In this document: one piece after another, positions 8,470 to 17,117 of the stretch
Numbering within the stretch: position 1 is the first letter of the stretch
Layout: every line of letters starts with the position of its first letter
Source: Catellatospora bangladeshensis
GTDB taxonomy: Bacteria; Actinomycetota; Actinomycetes; Mycobacteriales; Micromonosporaceae
Reading direction: 5' to 3'
DNA length: 64,000 nucleotides
Assembly: GCF_016862575.1 (NCBI RefSeq)
Contig: NZ_BONF01000047.1
Location: 36,637 to 100,636 of the forward strand
Notes under the pieces: model-generated
Seen by the model: only the letters and a program-made list of their open reading frames with translations
Told to the model about the DNA's origin: nothing
Database searches by the model: none
Translations under genes and position numbers: made by a program

Positions 8470-9057
8470 TCACGCGTCGGCGATCAGCCCGGCGTAGTCG
8501 GCGGCGCGCAGCGGGTCCTGGCTCAGCGACGCGTCCGGCAGCGGCACCCCGATCGCCGCGCCCCGGCGGGTGAACACGACGCGCTCGATGCCGGCCCGGC
8601 TGGTCAGCGTGCACACGATCTGGCCGAAGGCGAGCACGTCGTCGTTGCGGCCGGTGCCCTCGATCGCGGCCGGGATCTCGACGTACGCGGTCACGCCCCA
8701 GACGTCCACCGACACCACCACGTCGCTGCCGGCCAGCGCGCTGCGCAGCCCGCGAGCCTGCTCGGCCTCGGTCGGCCCGGCCAGCAGGTCGGCCAGCAGG
8801 TGCTGCGGATCGGGCTCGCGGGGCAGCCGCCGCTGCACCGCGACCAGCGCACCGTCCCGCACCAGGTAGAGCCGCTCGGACGCAGGCCCGGAGGCGGCGA
8901 CGGCCGGGGCGGTGGACGGGGTGCGGCCGGGCACGGGCTGCTCGATGACGCGCGGCGCGTCCTCGGTCGGCACCCCGCATCCGGCCGCGCCCGCCGTCGT
9001 GGCCAGGAGCAGCGCCGCGAGCAGCGAGCGCCACCGCGCGTTCCGGTAGCCGGTCAT
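8470..9057 (-). CDS. GerMN-domain lipoprotein, part of a two-component operon
   Basis: A 195-residue predicted lipoprotein: basic start (MTGYRNARWRSLL), hydrophobic core, and lipobox ending in AAGC near residue 30. A GerMN domain follows (LYLVRDGALVAVQRRL, HLLADLLAGPT, VSVDVWGVTAYVEI). GerMN domains also occur in spore-germination protein GerM and in LpqB, the lipoprotein partner of MtrAB. The ATG overlaps the kinase stop codon as ATGA, so translation is probably coupled. Acting outside the membrane, it most likely modulates the adjacent sensor kinase. It is much shorter than LpqB and lacks the beta-propeller, so it is an analogue rather than LpqB itself. Confidence 0.88.
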   Translation of the reverse strand: MTGYRNARWRSLLAALLLATTAGAAGCGVPTEDAPRVIEQPVPGRTPSTAPAVAASGPASERLYLVRDGALVAVQRRLPREPDPQHLLADLLAGPTEAEQARGLRSALAGSDVVVSVDVWGVTAYVEIPAAIEGTGRNDDVLAFGQIVCTLTSRAGIERVVFTRRGAAIGVPLPDASLSQDPLRAADYAGLIADA

Positions 9058-10412
9058 GAGGGCACCCGGGGCAGGACGACCTCGAAGCGGGCCCCGCCGC
9101 CGGGCCGGTCGGCGACCCCGGCCCGGCCGCCGTGCGCTTCGGCGTGCTGGGCGACCAGTGCCAGTCCCAGGCCGGTGCCGTCGCCGTCGCCGCGGGCGCC
9201 GGAGCGGCCGCGCACGAACCGGTCGAAGATCGCCTCCCGGTCGTCGGGGCTGACCCCCGGGCCGTCGTCGTCGACCTGGATCAGGTAGGCGCCGTCGCGG
9301 CGGGCCAGCCGCACCGCGACCACCCCGCCGCCGTGGCGCTGCGCGTTGTCGAGCAGGTTGGCCAGGATCTGCTCGATGCGGCGGCGGTCCACCTGCCAGA
9401 TCGCGTCGGTGGCCGGAGCGGTGCCGACGAGATCGGGCGGCAGCCCGCGCGCCTGGCACAGCCGCCGGGCCAGCGCGGGCACGTCCACGGCCGCGCGGTC
9501 GGCGTGGCGGTCGCTGCGGGACAGTTCGATCAGGTCGGTGACCAGCACCTGGAACCGGGCCACCTCCTCGGCCAGCAGGGCGGCCGCGGTCGCGGTGCGC
9601 TGGTCGAGGTGCGCCCGGCGGCGGGCCAGCACGCTGGCCGCGTTGGCCAGGGTCTGCAGCGGCGAGCGCAGCTCGTGGCTGACGTCGGCGGCGAACCGGC
9701 GGTCGCGCTCCATGCGCCGGGAGAGCTGGTCGACCATCAGGTTGAACGAGGTGGTGAGCCGTTCCAGCTCCGGTTCGGCGGCCGGGTCGAGCCGGGTGCT
9801 GTGGTCCCCGGCGGCGATCTCGCGGGCGGCGTCGGCGATGGAGGTGAGCGGGCGCAGCACCCGCCGGGCGGCCCACGAGCCCAGCAGCGCCCCGGCCCCG
9901 GTCGTGACGGCCGCGACCATGGTCAGCACCAGTGCCAGCACCTTCAGCGAGCGGTCCAGCTCCCGCATGAAGTCGACCTCGTAGAGGTAGGTGTCGCCGC
10001 TCAGCGGCATCGCGACGACCATGGCCGGGGTGCCCGCGACGCGCACCCGCTGGATCGCCGGGCGGCCCTGCTCGGCGAGGCCGACCAGCTCCACGGGGAT
10101 GTCCTCGATGGTGTTCGCGGTGTCGGCCTTGCTGGAGTACCAGCGCCCGTCGCGGCGGATCAGCGCACGCCGGTTGGGGCCGGTGTCCAGCGAGCTGAGC
10201 GCGGCCAGCGCGTCCGGCGGCTCGGCGTCCAGGCCGGCCGCCACGATCCGGGCGTCCTGCGCCACCGCGCGCACCGCCGACGCCTCCCGCTCGGCCAGCA
10301 GGAAACGCTCCGTGAGCTGGTACGACAGCACCCCCACCACGGTGGACGCGCCCAGCGCCCCCACCGCGAAGCCCGCGGTGACCCGTGCCCGCAGCCCCGG
10401 CCGCCGGATCAT
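9054..10412 (-). CDS. sensor histidine kinase
   Basis: A 452-residue membrane kinase. Transmembrane segments lie near residues 12-33 and 155-180, enclosing an extracytoplasmic sensor domain of about 120 residues. A HAMP linker (RRVLRPLTSIADAAREIA) leads to the phosphoacceptor box ADVSHELRSPL with His246, then an N box (NLLDNAQRHG), G1 (DDDGPGV) and G2 (GDGTGLGLALV) of the ATPase domain. It would phosphorylate the response regulator encoded just upstream. Both its start and its stop overlap neighbours as ATGA, which ties the three proteins into one translational unit. The stimulus is unknown; cell-envelope stress would suit the lipoprotein partner. Confidence 0.95.
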   Translation of the reverse strand: MIRRPGLRARVTAGFAVGALGASTVVGVLSYQLTERFLLAEREASAVRAVAQDARIVAAGLDAEPPDALAALSSLDTGPNRRALIRRDGRWYSSKADTANTIEDIPVELVGLAEQGRPAIQRVRVAGTPAMVVAMPLSGDTYLYEVDFMRELDRSLKVLALVLTMVAAVTTGAGALLGSWAARRVLRPLTSIADAAREIAAGDHSTRLDPAAEPELERLTTSFNLMVDQLSRRMERDRRFAADVSHELRSPLQTLANAASVLARRRAHLDQRTATAAALLAEEVARFQVLVTDLIELSRSDRHADRAAVDVPALARRLCQARGLPPDLVGTAPATDAIWQVDRRRIEQILANLLDNAQRHGGGVVAVRLARRDGAYLIQVDDDGPGVSPDDREAIFDRFVRGRSGARGDGDGTGLGLALVAQHAEAHGGRAGVADRPGGGARFEVVLPRVPS

Positions 10413-11083
10413 CGCTGCAGTTTGTAGCCGAGGCCGCGTACGGTCACCAGCCGCGCGGGGGCGCCCGGGTCGTCCTCCAGCTTGTGCCGCAGCCGTCCGA
10501 CGTGGACGTCGACCAGGCGCTCGTCGCCGAAGTCGTACTCCCACACCCGTTCCAGCAGCTGCTGGCGGGACAGCACCTGCCCGGCGTGCTCGGCCAGCTC
10601 GCACAGCAGCCGGAACTCGGTGCGGGTCAGCGCCAGCGGCTGCCCGCGCAGCAGCACCTCGCCCGCCTGCGGGCGGATCTCCAGCTCGCCGATCAGCGTG
10701 GCGCGCGGACCGGCGCCGGCGGCCCGCGCCCGGCGGCGCAGCGCCCGCAGCCGGGCGGTCAGCTCCTTGGTGGCCACCGGCTTGACCACGTAGTCGTCGG
10801 CACCTGCCTCCAGCGCGGCCACGATGTCGTGCGTGTCGTCGCGGGCGCTGACCACCACGATCGGCACGTCGTCGGCGCGGCGCAGCTCGCGGATGCACTC
10901 GAAGCCGTCGATGCCGGGCAGCATCAGGTCCACCAGCACCGTGTCGGCGGGCTCGCGCCGCTGGCGCAGCAGGCCCTCCTCCGCGGTGGCCGCGGCGTGC
11001 ACCGTGTATCCCTCGTCCTCCAGCGCCAGGGTCAGCGAGAGGCGGATACGGTCGTCGTCTTCGATGACCAGTACGGCAACCAT
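10409..11083 (-). CDS. OmpR/PhoB-family response regulator
   Basis: A 224-residue regulator. The receiver domain has the acidic pocket at IEDD, phosphoacceptor Asp52 (VDLMLPG), a conserved Ser/Thr in VVVSARDD and Lys101 (VKPVATKE). The C-terminal winged helix ends in DVHVGRLRHKLEDD and VRGLGYKLQR, typical of OmpR-type DNA binding. I used the ATG at MVAVLVIEDD because everything before it overlaps the preceding gene's end. It is cotranscribed with the kinase and the GerMN lipoprotein and lies 7 bases after the GT20-like gene, so all four may form one operon. Confidence 0.95.
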   Translation of the reverse strand: MVAVLVIEDDDRIRLSLTLALEDEGYTVHAAATAEEGLLRQRREPADTVLVDLMLPGIDGFECIRELRRADDVPIVVVSARDDTHDIVAALEAGADDYVVKPVATKELTARLRALRRRARAAGAGPRATLIGELEIRPQAGEVLLRGQPLALTRTEFRLLCELAEHAGQVLSRQQLLERVWEYDFGDERLVDVHVGRLRHKLEDDPGAPARLVTVRGLGYKLQR

Positions 11084-11090
11084 CCCCGCA

Positions 11091-12566
11091 TCATCGCCCG
11101 GCGGCCCGGCGCGCGGCCAGTGGCAGCCAGCCCGGCTCGTGCCCGCCGGGGCGGGTGTGGCCGGGCGCGGCGGGCAGCCGCCGGGTGCGGGTGGCACGTG
11201 CCCCGGTCGTGGCCGGGCCGGGCAGCGGACCGGCGTCGGGCAGCGCCGCGCCGCGCGCGCGGACCGCGTACAGCAGGCGCTGTGCCCAGGTCTCCGGCGC
11301 GACGGGCGGGTCCGCGTCGCGGGCCAGCGGCGCGGGGCCCCGCAGTCCGGCGGCGCGCGCGACGGCCTCGGCGTAGGCGACGGTGTCGTGCGGGTTGACC
11401 ACGATCGCGCCCGGCAGCGCGCCCGAGGTGCTGCTCGACTCGCTGGTCACGACGGTCGCGCCCAGGTCGCCGTGGGCGGCGGCGAACTCGTGGGCGGCGG
11501 CCACGGCGCCGTGGTGGGTCGGCGTGGCCAGCATCCCGTCGCAGGCGAGATAGAGCGCGGTGAGGTCACGGCGGTCCGGATCGCTGCGTACGTAATGGAC
11601 GACCGCCTGCCCGACGCTGGCGTGACTGCCGTTGATCTTCGCGATGAGGCGCTCGGTCCGCTCGCGCTGGGCGTGCTCGGCCGGCGTACGCGGCTGCCCG
11701 CATGCCACGTGCAGCAGCGTGACGGTGCCCGGGGCCGGGCGGTGCCGGGCCAGGAAACGATCGAAGGCGTGCAGGCGCTGCTCGACGCCGTCGGCGGGAT
11801 CCCAGCCCGCCACCGACAGCAGCACCGGGCCGGTCACCCGCAGCGCCGCTCGCAGCCGTGCGGCCAGGGCCTGCACCTGCGGTGACGCGGCGAGCCGGCG
11901 GACCGCGGCGGTGTCGGCGGGCAGCGGGTACGCGACCACGCGCACCCCGCGGTGCCCGGCGGCGATGCGATCGTCGCGGACCGGCAGGCCGTGCACCCGC
12001 CCGGCCAGGTCCAGCAGGTTGTCCACGGCGCGCGGGTGGGGCAGGGCGACCACGTCCGCGCCGAGCAGCCCGGACAGCAGTGCCCGGTGCTCGGGCAGCC
12101 GGGCGTAGGTCTCCGCGGGCGGGAACGCGCAGTGCAGCTGTACCGCGATGGTGAGGTCGGGCCGCAGGCGGCGCAGCATGCGGGGCAGCAGCTGCAGCTG
12201 ATGGCCGTGCACCCACACGGTCGCGGCCCCGGCGGCCGAGGAGGCCACCGCGGCGGCGACGCGGCGGTTGACGGACAGGTAGCTCTCGAACCAGCCGGGC
12301 GGGAAGTCGGCGGGCTGGTGATGGTCGAGGGAGTGCAGCAGGCGTGCGCCCAGTGCCGCGGCGTCCGCGCCGGGCGGCGGCGCGACCCCGATCACGCCCT
12401 CGCCCGCGCCCCTGCCGCAGGCCGGTGCCCAGGCGCCGGACTGTGCCGCGACCAGCGGCCGGAGCGACGCGAGCGCGGCGTCGACGGGCTCGCGGGCGTC
12501 GTCGGGATCGGTCGGCGGCAGCCGGTCGGCCGCCACGACGAGGCCGTACCGTCGCCCACGCGTCAT
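11091..12566 (-). CDS. degenerate trehalose-6-phosphate synthase-like (GT20) protein
   Basis: A 491-residue protein with the overall GT20 (OtsA) plan: QLHCAFPP in place of the usual LHxPFP, WVHGHQLQLLP in place of HDYHLQL, VAGWDPADG in place of the RLDYxKG region, and THHGAVAAAHEF in place of the DGMNLVAKE loop. The N-terminal substrate-binding half and the C-terminal nucleotide-binding half both appear present. Several residues that bind UDP-glucose and glucose-6-phosphate in E. coli OtsA are therefore replaced, so it may be inactive as a synthase or act on another substrate. The C-terminal 50 residues are Pro/Arg/Gly-rich. It stands 7 bases upstream of the response-regulator operon and probably leads it. 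Confidence 0.78.
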   Translation of the reverse strand: MTRGRRYGLVVAADRLPPTDPDDAREPVDAALASLRPLVAAQSGAWAPACGRGAGEGVIGVAPPPGADAAALGARLLHSLDHHQPADFPPGWFESYLSVNRRVAAAVASSAAGAATVWVHGHQLQLLPRMLRRLRPDLTIAVQLHCAFPPAETYARLPEHRALLSGLLGADVVALPHPRAVDNLLDLAGRVHGLPVRDDRIAAGHRGVRVVAYPLPADTAAVRRLAASPQVQALAARLRAALRVTGPVLLSVAGWDPADGVEQRLHAFDRFLARHRPAPGTVTLLHVACGQPRTPAEHAQRERTERLIAKINGSHASVGQAVVHYVRSDPDRRDLTALYLACDGMLATPTHHGAVAAAHEFAAAHGDLGATVVTSESSSTSGALPGAIVVNPHDTVAYAEAVARAAGLRGPAPLARDADPPVAPETWAQRLLYAVRARGAALPDAGPLPGPATTGARATRTRRLPAAPGHTRPGGHEPGWLPLAARRAAGR

Positions 12567-12772
12567 CGCGCACCTCCCGTGGCTGGGGAATCGAGGATTC
12601 CCGGACGGTACGGCGGTAATCCCGCGGATTCATGACAGTTGTGTGACAGATCCGTTCACGCACGTTCCGTCTCGGATTCACGCCCGGGCGGGCGTACGCC
12701 TACCGGGGGATCCCGCCGGGTGGGGCGGGCCGGTAGCGTCGGTCCCGGTCCCCGTATCGGGAGGTATCGGAA

Positions 12773-13243
12773 TTGTCAGGCATGCCATTGCACGACCTGC
12801 GCCGCGTGCCCGACGAGACGCTGTTCGTCCGGCTCACCGTGCTGCACCGGGAGTTCCCCGCCGACTTCGACGCCGAGGACTACGACTACCGCCGTGCCAT
12901 CTGGGAAGCGGCGACCAAGGCGCTGCAGGCCGAGATCCGCCGCCGCCGGGCCGCGCCGCCCGCCTGGTGGATCGCCGAGCACGGCGAACCCGCCGCGATC
13001 CGGCAGCGGCGCTTCGGCACGATCACGGTGTACCTGGTCGCCGGGGCGATGGCGGTGGTGGCCTCGGGCCTGCCCGCGCTGTCGGTGCTGCTCATGCTGA
13101 CCGTCGCGGTCAGCGGTGCCGCCTGGCTGGTCCCCGAGGTGCTGCGCAATCACCGCCAGACCTTCCTGCGGCCCATCCCGCGCCCGCGCATCCCCCCCGC
13201 GGTGACCGCCCCTCCGTCCGGCCGCCGCCACCCGGCCACGTAG
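12773..13243 (+). CDS. small membrane-anchored hypothetical protein
   Basis: A 156-residue protein. The N-terminal 80 residues are charged and helical (LRRVPDETLFVRLTVLHREF, then AIWEAATKALQAEIRRRR). A hydrophobic stretch at about 84-120 could form one or two membrane helices, and the tail is proline/arginine-rich. The start is a TTG eight bases after GGGAGG; an ATG three codons later is the alternative. It precedes the CHAT-protease gene by 106 bases on the same strand and may belong with it, though a separate promoter is possible in the gap. I do not recognise the family. Confidence 0.65.
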   Translation: MSGMPLHDLRRVPDETLFVRLTVLHREFPADFDAEDYDYRRAIWEAATKALQAEIRRRRAAPPAWWIAEHGEPAAIRQRRFGTITVYLVAGAMAVVASGLPALSVLLMLTVAVSGAAWLVPEVLRNHRQTFLRPIPRPRIPPAVTAPPSGRRHPAT

Positions 13244-13349
13244 TCTGCACAATGTGGACGGACGGTCTGCCGACACTCCTCATGCGAGGGAACAGGCCAG
13301 TTCGGGCGCGCGGTAGCGTCAGCGCCACGGGGCCGTTCGAGGAGGTTGT

Positions 13350-16136
13350 GTGGGCATCGGCGGTGCCGATCCGGTGGGCGAGATCGCCCGCATCGTCGCG
13401 GACCTGCACGTACGCGACCTGGTGCAGGCGTACGACGTCGACTACGACGTGCCCTTCCGGCACGGCCTGGCCGGCGGCGTGCTCCAGCTGAAGCAGGCGT
13501 TCCGGCCGGTGCCCGGCGCGGGCGCGGGCCGCCTGGCACGCCGCGTCGGCGCCTACTGGTGCGACATCGTGCGCGCCGACGTCGAGCTGGACCTCCAGCA
13601 GGGCCTGGCCCTGGTCGACGCGTCGCGCGCGGACGCCGCCCGGCTCACCGAGCTGCTCGATCCCTCCGATGAGGACCTGTTCCCGGCGTACGCGGCGGCC
13701 CGCTGGCACGACGGCGCGGGCCGGGTGCTCTACCGCAGCGGCAGCCACGCCCGGGGGCGTATGCACTTCACCACCGGCCTGGAGGTCGCCGAGCGGCACG
13801 GCCTGTGGTGGTGCCTGCCCGACCAGCGCTCCAACGTGCTGCGGGCGCGGCTGGAGGAGGCCCGCCAGGCCGCGCCGGAGGTGATGGCCCGGCGCACCGC
13901 CGAGATCATCGCGGAGATGGCCGCCGAGGCGGCGCGCTGCGAGCAGGCCGCCGACGAGGCCGGGGTGCCGCGCGACGGGAACGCCCTGCCGCTGGACCGC
14001 CGCTGGCGGGAGTTCCTGCGCGGCTACTCCAACGTGCTGCACAACCTGTCGTTCGCGCTGCACCACGACCGGCAGCCGGTGGCGGCGCTGGGCCGGTCGC
14101 TGCGCTCGCTGGCCGTCTCGGAGGCGCTGGGGGACAGCTACCGCCAGGCGCAGTCGCTGAACCACCAGGCGATCGTCATCGGCGCGCACCACGTGGCGCT
14201 CCACCGTGATCCGGCGGAGGCGGACGCGCTCTACCGGCGCATCCTGCACCTGCGCTGGGCGCGCGGGCGCCGCATCGCCCAGCAGCAGCTGGCCCGGCGC
14301 AAGGGCGGCTTCGAGGGCGCCGCGGAGCTGGCCGGGCTCCTGGCCGAGCTGGCCGCCGAGTCGGCCGCCACCGGCGGCGCCGCCGGTCTGGACATCGACC
14401 TGCGCTCCTTCACGGTCTCCTGCTACCAGGGCGTCTCCGCCGGGCTGCCGGACACCGAGGAGGGCCGGGCGGCCCGCGCCGACGCGGCCGGGCGCGAGCT
14501 GGAGATGGCCCGTTCGGTGCGGCAGGTCATCGCGCTGCCTGCGTACAAGCGGGCGTACGGCGGCGCGGTGCGGCCGGTGTACTCGCGGCGTATCGCGCAC
14601 CTGATCGAGCAGCCCGCCACCGGCTCCGGCGACCGTGACCGCTACGAGGAGATCCTGTCGCTGACCGAGGAGTCGTCCGGCCGCGAGCTGCTCGACCTCA
14701 TGTCGACGGCGGCCCTGCCGCAGCTGGACCTCGCTGAGGACGAGGAGGCCGCCCCGGCCGACGGGTCTGGGAGCGAGGCGGCCGGTGGCTCCGGCGAGGC
14801 GGCGCAGGCGGTGCCGTCTGCCAGGGGGCAGGCGGCGGCTGCGCAGCCGCGGGCCGAGCAGCCGGGAGGCGACGAGCCCGAGTCCGAGCAGCCCGAGAGC
14901 GACGGGACCCGCGGCGGGCGCCGCGACGGGCTGCGCCGCGCCGCCGACCCGGCGGAGGTGGAGGCCGACCGGGTCGCGCTGCTGGAGCGGGAGAGCCGGT
15001 TCGAGGAGCAGTTCCTGCGCCGCCCGCTGGAGGCCGCGCCGCACGACCCGGACGTGGCCCGCCGGGCGGAGATGTTCGTCATCAACCACCCCGGCACCGC
15101 ACTGGTCCGCTACTTCACCTACGGGCAGGGCGCGGGCCTGACGCTCGGCGCCTTCGTGATCCGCGACGGGCTGCGCCGCCCGGTGGTGTGCGGGCCGTAC
15201 GCGCCGGTGCAGGAGCTGATCAACGAGCTGGCCGCGCGGCGCTCGCCGCGCGAGGAGCACAGCCGCCGCATCTGGCGGCTGCTGGTGGAGCCGCTGCTGG
15301 GCGACCTCGGCGACCCGTCCACGCTGGACCACCTGGTGGTGGTGCCGACCGACGGCCTGTTCTCGCTGCCGCTGCACATCGCCTCCCCGGACGGGTACGC
15401 ACCGGGTTCGGTGCCGCTGGGCGCGCAGGTGCCACTGTCGCTGTCGGTGAGCGTGACCGCGTTCGTCACCCGCGGCCGTTACCTGCTGCGCCGCCAGCGG
15501 GTCAGCGGCAGCGACGACCTGGCCGCGCTGGTCGTGGACGATCCAGTGATCAGCGGTAAGGAGCTGGTCGGCACCGGCTGGCCGGAGCACCGGATGCTGG
15601 TCGCCGGGCGGCTGCCCAAGGGGCTCGGCGTGGACGTGCGGCGGCACCGTGCCGACTGGGACGGCCTGGCCGCCGCGGTCGGCACCCGCCCGGAGTTCTT
15701 CGTGTACGCCGGGCACGGCCGCTATCTCGCCGAGTACGGCGAGCTGGGCCCGTTCCTGCAGATCGACGACCGGCACGGGCGGCCGGACCGGCTCACCCCG
15801 TTCGACGTGGCGCTGCGGCTGCGGCTGGCCGGCAACCGGCTGACCATCCTCGGCGCGTGCCTGGCCGGGCAGGGCGCGCAGACCACCGGCGGAGATGTGG
15901 TCGGGTTCGTGCGCTCGTTCATCGCCGCCGGTGCGGGCGCGCTGGCCCTGCCGCTGTGGCGGGTGCTGGACGGGGCGATGGCCGAGACCGGGCGCCACCT
16001 GCTGGCGAGCAGCCGGGCCGCCGTCACGCAGGACGGGGTGTTCGACGTGGTCCGGGCGCTGCACGAGCACTACCGCGCGACGGTCGCCGAGGGGGACGGC
16101 TGGATCGAGTTCATGCCGCTGGCCCTGTACACCTGA
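13350..16136 (+). CDS. CHAT-domain cysteine protease-like protein
   Basis: A 928-residue protein. The C-terminal 280 residues form a CHAT (caspase-HetF associated) domain, with catalytic His789 in VYAGHGRY and Cys837 in LGACLAGQG, in the usual order. The N-terminal 450 residues are mostly helical and have the look of degenerate tetratricopeptide-type repeats (RGYSNVLHNLSFALHHDRQPVAALGRSLR-like pairs). A Glu/Ala/Pro/Gly-rich linker at about 464-525 separates the two, a likely flexible or cleavable hinge. CHAT proteases are sensors and executioners in several prokaryotic conflict systems. The start is a GTG just after GGAGG. A small membrane protein follows 73 bases downstream and is the obvious candidate partner or substrate. 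Confidence 0.9.
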   Translation: MGIGGADPVGEIARIVADLHVRDLVQAYDVDYDVPFRHGLAGGVLQLKQAFRPVPGAGAGRLARRVGAYWCDIVRADVELDLQQGLALVDASRADAARLTELLDPSDEDLFPAYAAARWHDGAGRVLYRSGSHARGRMHFTTGLEVAERHGLWWCLPDQRSNVLRARLEEARQAAPEVMARRTAEIIAEMAAEAARCEQAADEAGVPRDGNALPLDRRWREFLRGYSNVLHNLSFALHHDRQPVAALGRSLRSLAVSEALGDSYRQAQSLNHQAIVIGAHHVALHRDPAEADALYRRILHLRWARGRRIAQQQLARRKGGFEGAAELAGLLAELAAESAATGGAAGLDIDLRSFTVSCYQGVSAGLPDTEEGRAARADAAGRELEMARSVRQVIALPAYKRAYGGAVRPVYSRRIAHLIEQPATGSGDRDRYEEILSLTEESSGRELLDLMSTAALPQLDLAEDEEAAPADGSGSEAAGGSGEAAQAVPSARGQAAAAQPRAEQPGGDEPESEQPESDGTRGGRRDGLRRAADPAEVEADRVALLERESRFEEQFLRRPLEAAPHDPDVARRAEMFVINHPGTALVRYFTYGQGAGLTLGAFVIRDGLRRPVVCGPYAPVQELINELAARRSPREEHSRRIWRLLVEPLLGDLGDPSTLDHLVVVPTDGLFSLPLHIASPDGYAPGSVPLGAQVPLSLSVSVTAFVTRGRYLLRRQRVSGSDDLAALVVDDPVISGKELVGTGWPEHRMLVAGRLPKGLGVDVRRHRADWDGLAAAVGTRPEFFVYAGHGRYLAEYGELGPFLQIDDRHGRPDRLTPFDVALRLRLAGNRLTILGACLAGQGAQTTGGDVVGFVRSFIAAGAGALALPLWRVLDGAMAETGRHLLASSRAAVTQDGVFDVVRALHEHYRATVAEGDGWIEFMPLALYT

Positions 16137-16209
16137 CAGACCCGCCGAGCACGGCGGGGCGGGGGCCGGCCGGGTTCGGCACGTACCGACTATCTGGAGT
16201 GGATCCCCT

Positions 16210-16665
16210 GTGAGCAGGATGGTTCTGGACGACCTGTCCGACGACGAGCTGGCGGAGCTGACGGCGCTGGCCGAGCAGCACGACGTGGAGCTGATGCGGG
16301 AGGGCGACCGGGGCGAGCCGGTCACCATCGCGATCCTGGTGGGCAGCGCGCTGGCGATCGGCGCGGTGATGCACGAGTTCGAGCGGCGCAAGGGCGGTCA
16401 GGTGATCGACCTGCGCCCGGACGCGCCGAAGCCGGCCTACCGCGACAAGGACCTGCAGTACGGCCTGGTCATGATCCGTTCGGCGGACGGCGTGGTCCGG
16501 GTGGAGGTGCACGAGCCCAAGGGCATGCTGGGGCAGGTCCTTGACGCGATCAACGGCATCGTGGGCACGCTGACCGGCCAGGAGCCGGACGGCCTGCTGC
16601 AGCAGCTGCAGAACGCCGTCGGCGACCGCGCCACGGTCACCCGGGATCCCCGCGACCAGCCCTGA
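16210..16665 (+). CDS. small one-helix companion of the CHAT protease
   Basis: A 151-residue protein starting at GTG (SRMVLDDLSDDELAEL). An acidic helical N-terminus of about 30 residues is followed by one hydrophobic segment (TIAILVGSALAIGAVM), then basic residues (ERRKGG) and a C-terminal alpha/beta part (YGLVMIRSADGVVRVEVHEP, then a helix). The gene directly follows the CHAT gene and is very probably cotranscribed. In layout it resembles the small effector-associated proteins described with actinobacterial protease and caspase effectors, but I cannot assign a family. It could be a membrane target, activator or inhibitor of the protease; these roles are inference from position only. Confidence 0.75.
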   Translation: MSRMVLDDLSDDELAELTALAEQHDVELMREGDRGEPVTIAILVGSALAIGAVMHEFERRKGGQVIDLRPDAPKPAYRDKDLQYGLVMIRSADGVVRVEVHEPKGMLGQVLDAINGIVGTLTGQEPDGLLQQLQNAVGDRATVTRDPRDQP

Positions 16666-16677
16666 GCTTTCCGGCCG

Positions 16678-16718
16678 TGACCGAAGCTCTCGCCACCCTG
16701 TGCCGGGAGCTTCGGTCA
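16678..16718. terminator. hairpin between convergent genes
   Basis: A perfect 12-bp inverted repeat (TGACCGAAGCTC and its complement) with a 17-base loop begins 12 bases after the companion gene of the CHAT protease. It overlaps the stop codon of the convergent small gene. It is placed to end transcription from both directions. Confidence 0.7.
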
Positions 16719-16988
16719 GGCCAGCGCGTTGCGGTTGGCGGGCCGGACCGGCAGGCGCCGCCAGTTGCGGCGCGTCGTGCGGCGGCGCAGCGGGACGACG
16801 ACCGCCCGGCGGCGCAGCCCGGTCCGCAGCACCCGCACCTGGCGGCGTACGCCGCGGGCCAGCTCCCGCCCGGTGCGCAGCCGCCGCCCGGCGTCGGCCC
16901 GCAGCCGGTCGGCGCGGCGGCGCAGCACGAGCAGCACCACGTACGCGCCCGCCAGCACGCCGCCGAGCACGACCTCCGACGCCGCCAT
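16716..16988 (-). CDS. small very basic membrane protein
   Basis: A 90-residue protein beginning MAASEVVLGGVLAGAYVVLL, a single N-terminal hydrophobic helix, followed by about 65 residues that are over one third arginine (RRRADRLRADAGRRLRTG and similar). No signal cleavage site is obvious, so it is probably an anchored protein with a positively charged cytoplasmic tail. I took the ATG that opens directly into the hydrophobic helix; the longer in-frame extension upstream is not protein-like. Function unknown. It is convergent with the CHAT operon and divergent from the MerR gene. The short length and biased composition keep confidence moderate. Confidence 0.6.
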   Translation of the reverse strand: MAASEVVLGGVLAGAYVVLLVLRRRADRLRADAGRRLRTGRELARGVRRQVRVLRTGLRRRAVVVPLRRRTTRRNWRRLPVRPANRNALA

Positions 16989-17117
16989 CCGTGCCGCCCC
17001 TCCCGAGTGCCTGCGAACGGTGTCCCCCCATCGCACCAACGACAAACACCGATGGCGGTTGTTTCCTTCCCGAGAACGGTTCGCGGGGTCACCCGGGCGG
17101 CGTGACGGGGCGCACTC

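Noticed and set aside
15895..16209. A longer N-terminus for the CHAT companion gene overlapping the CHAT coding region
   Set aside because: The upstream part is out of frame with the CHAT motifs and not protein-like; a GTG start after the CHAT stop gives a sensible small protein.
16210..16665. Bacterial gasdermin as the identity of the CHAT companion
   Set aside because: It is too short, has one hydrophobic helix and lacks the long beta-hairpin region expected of gasdermins.
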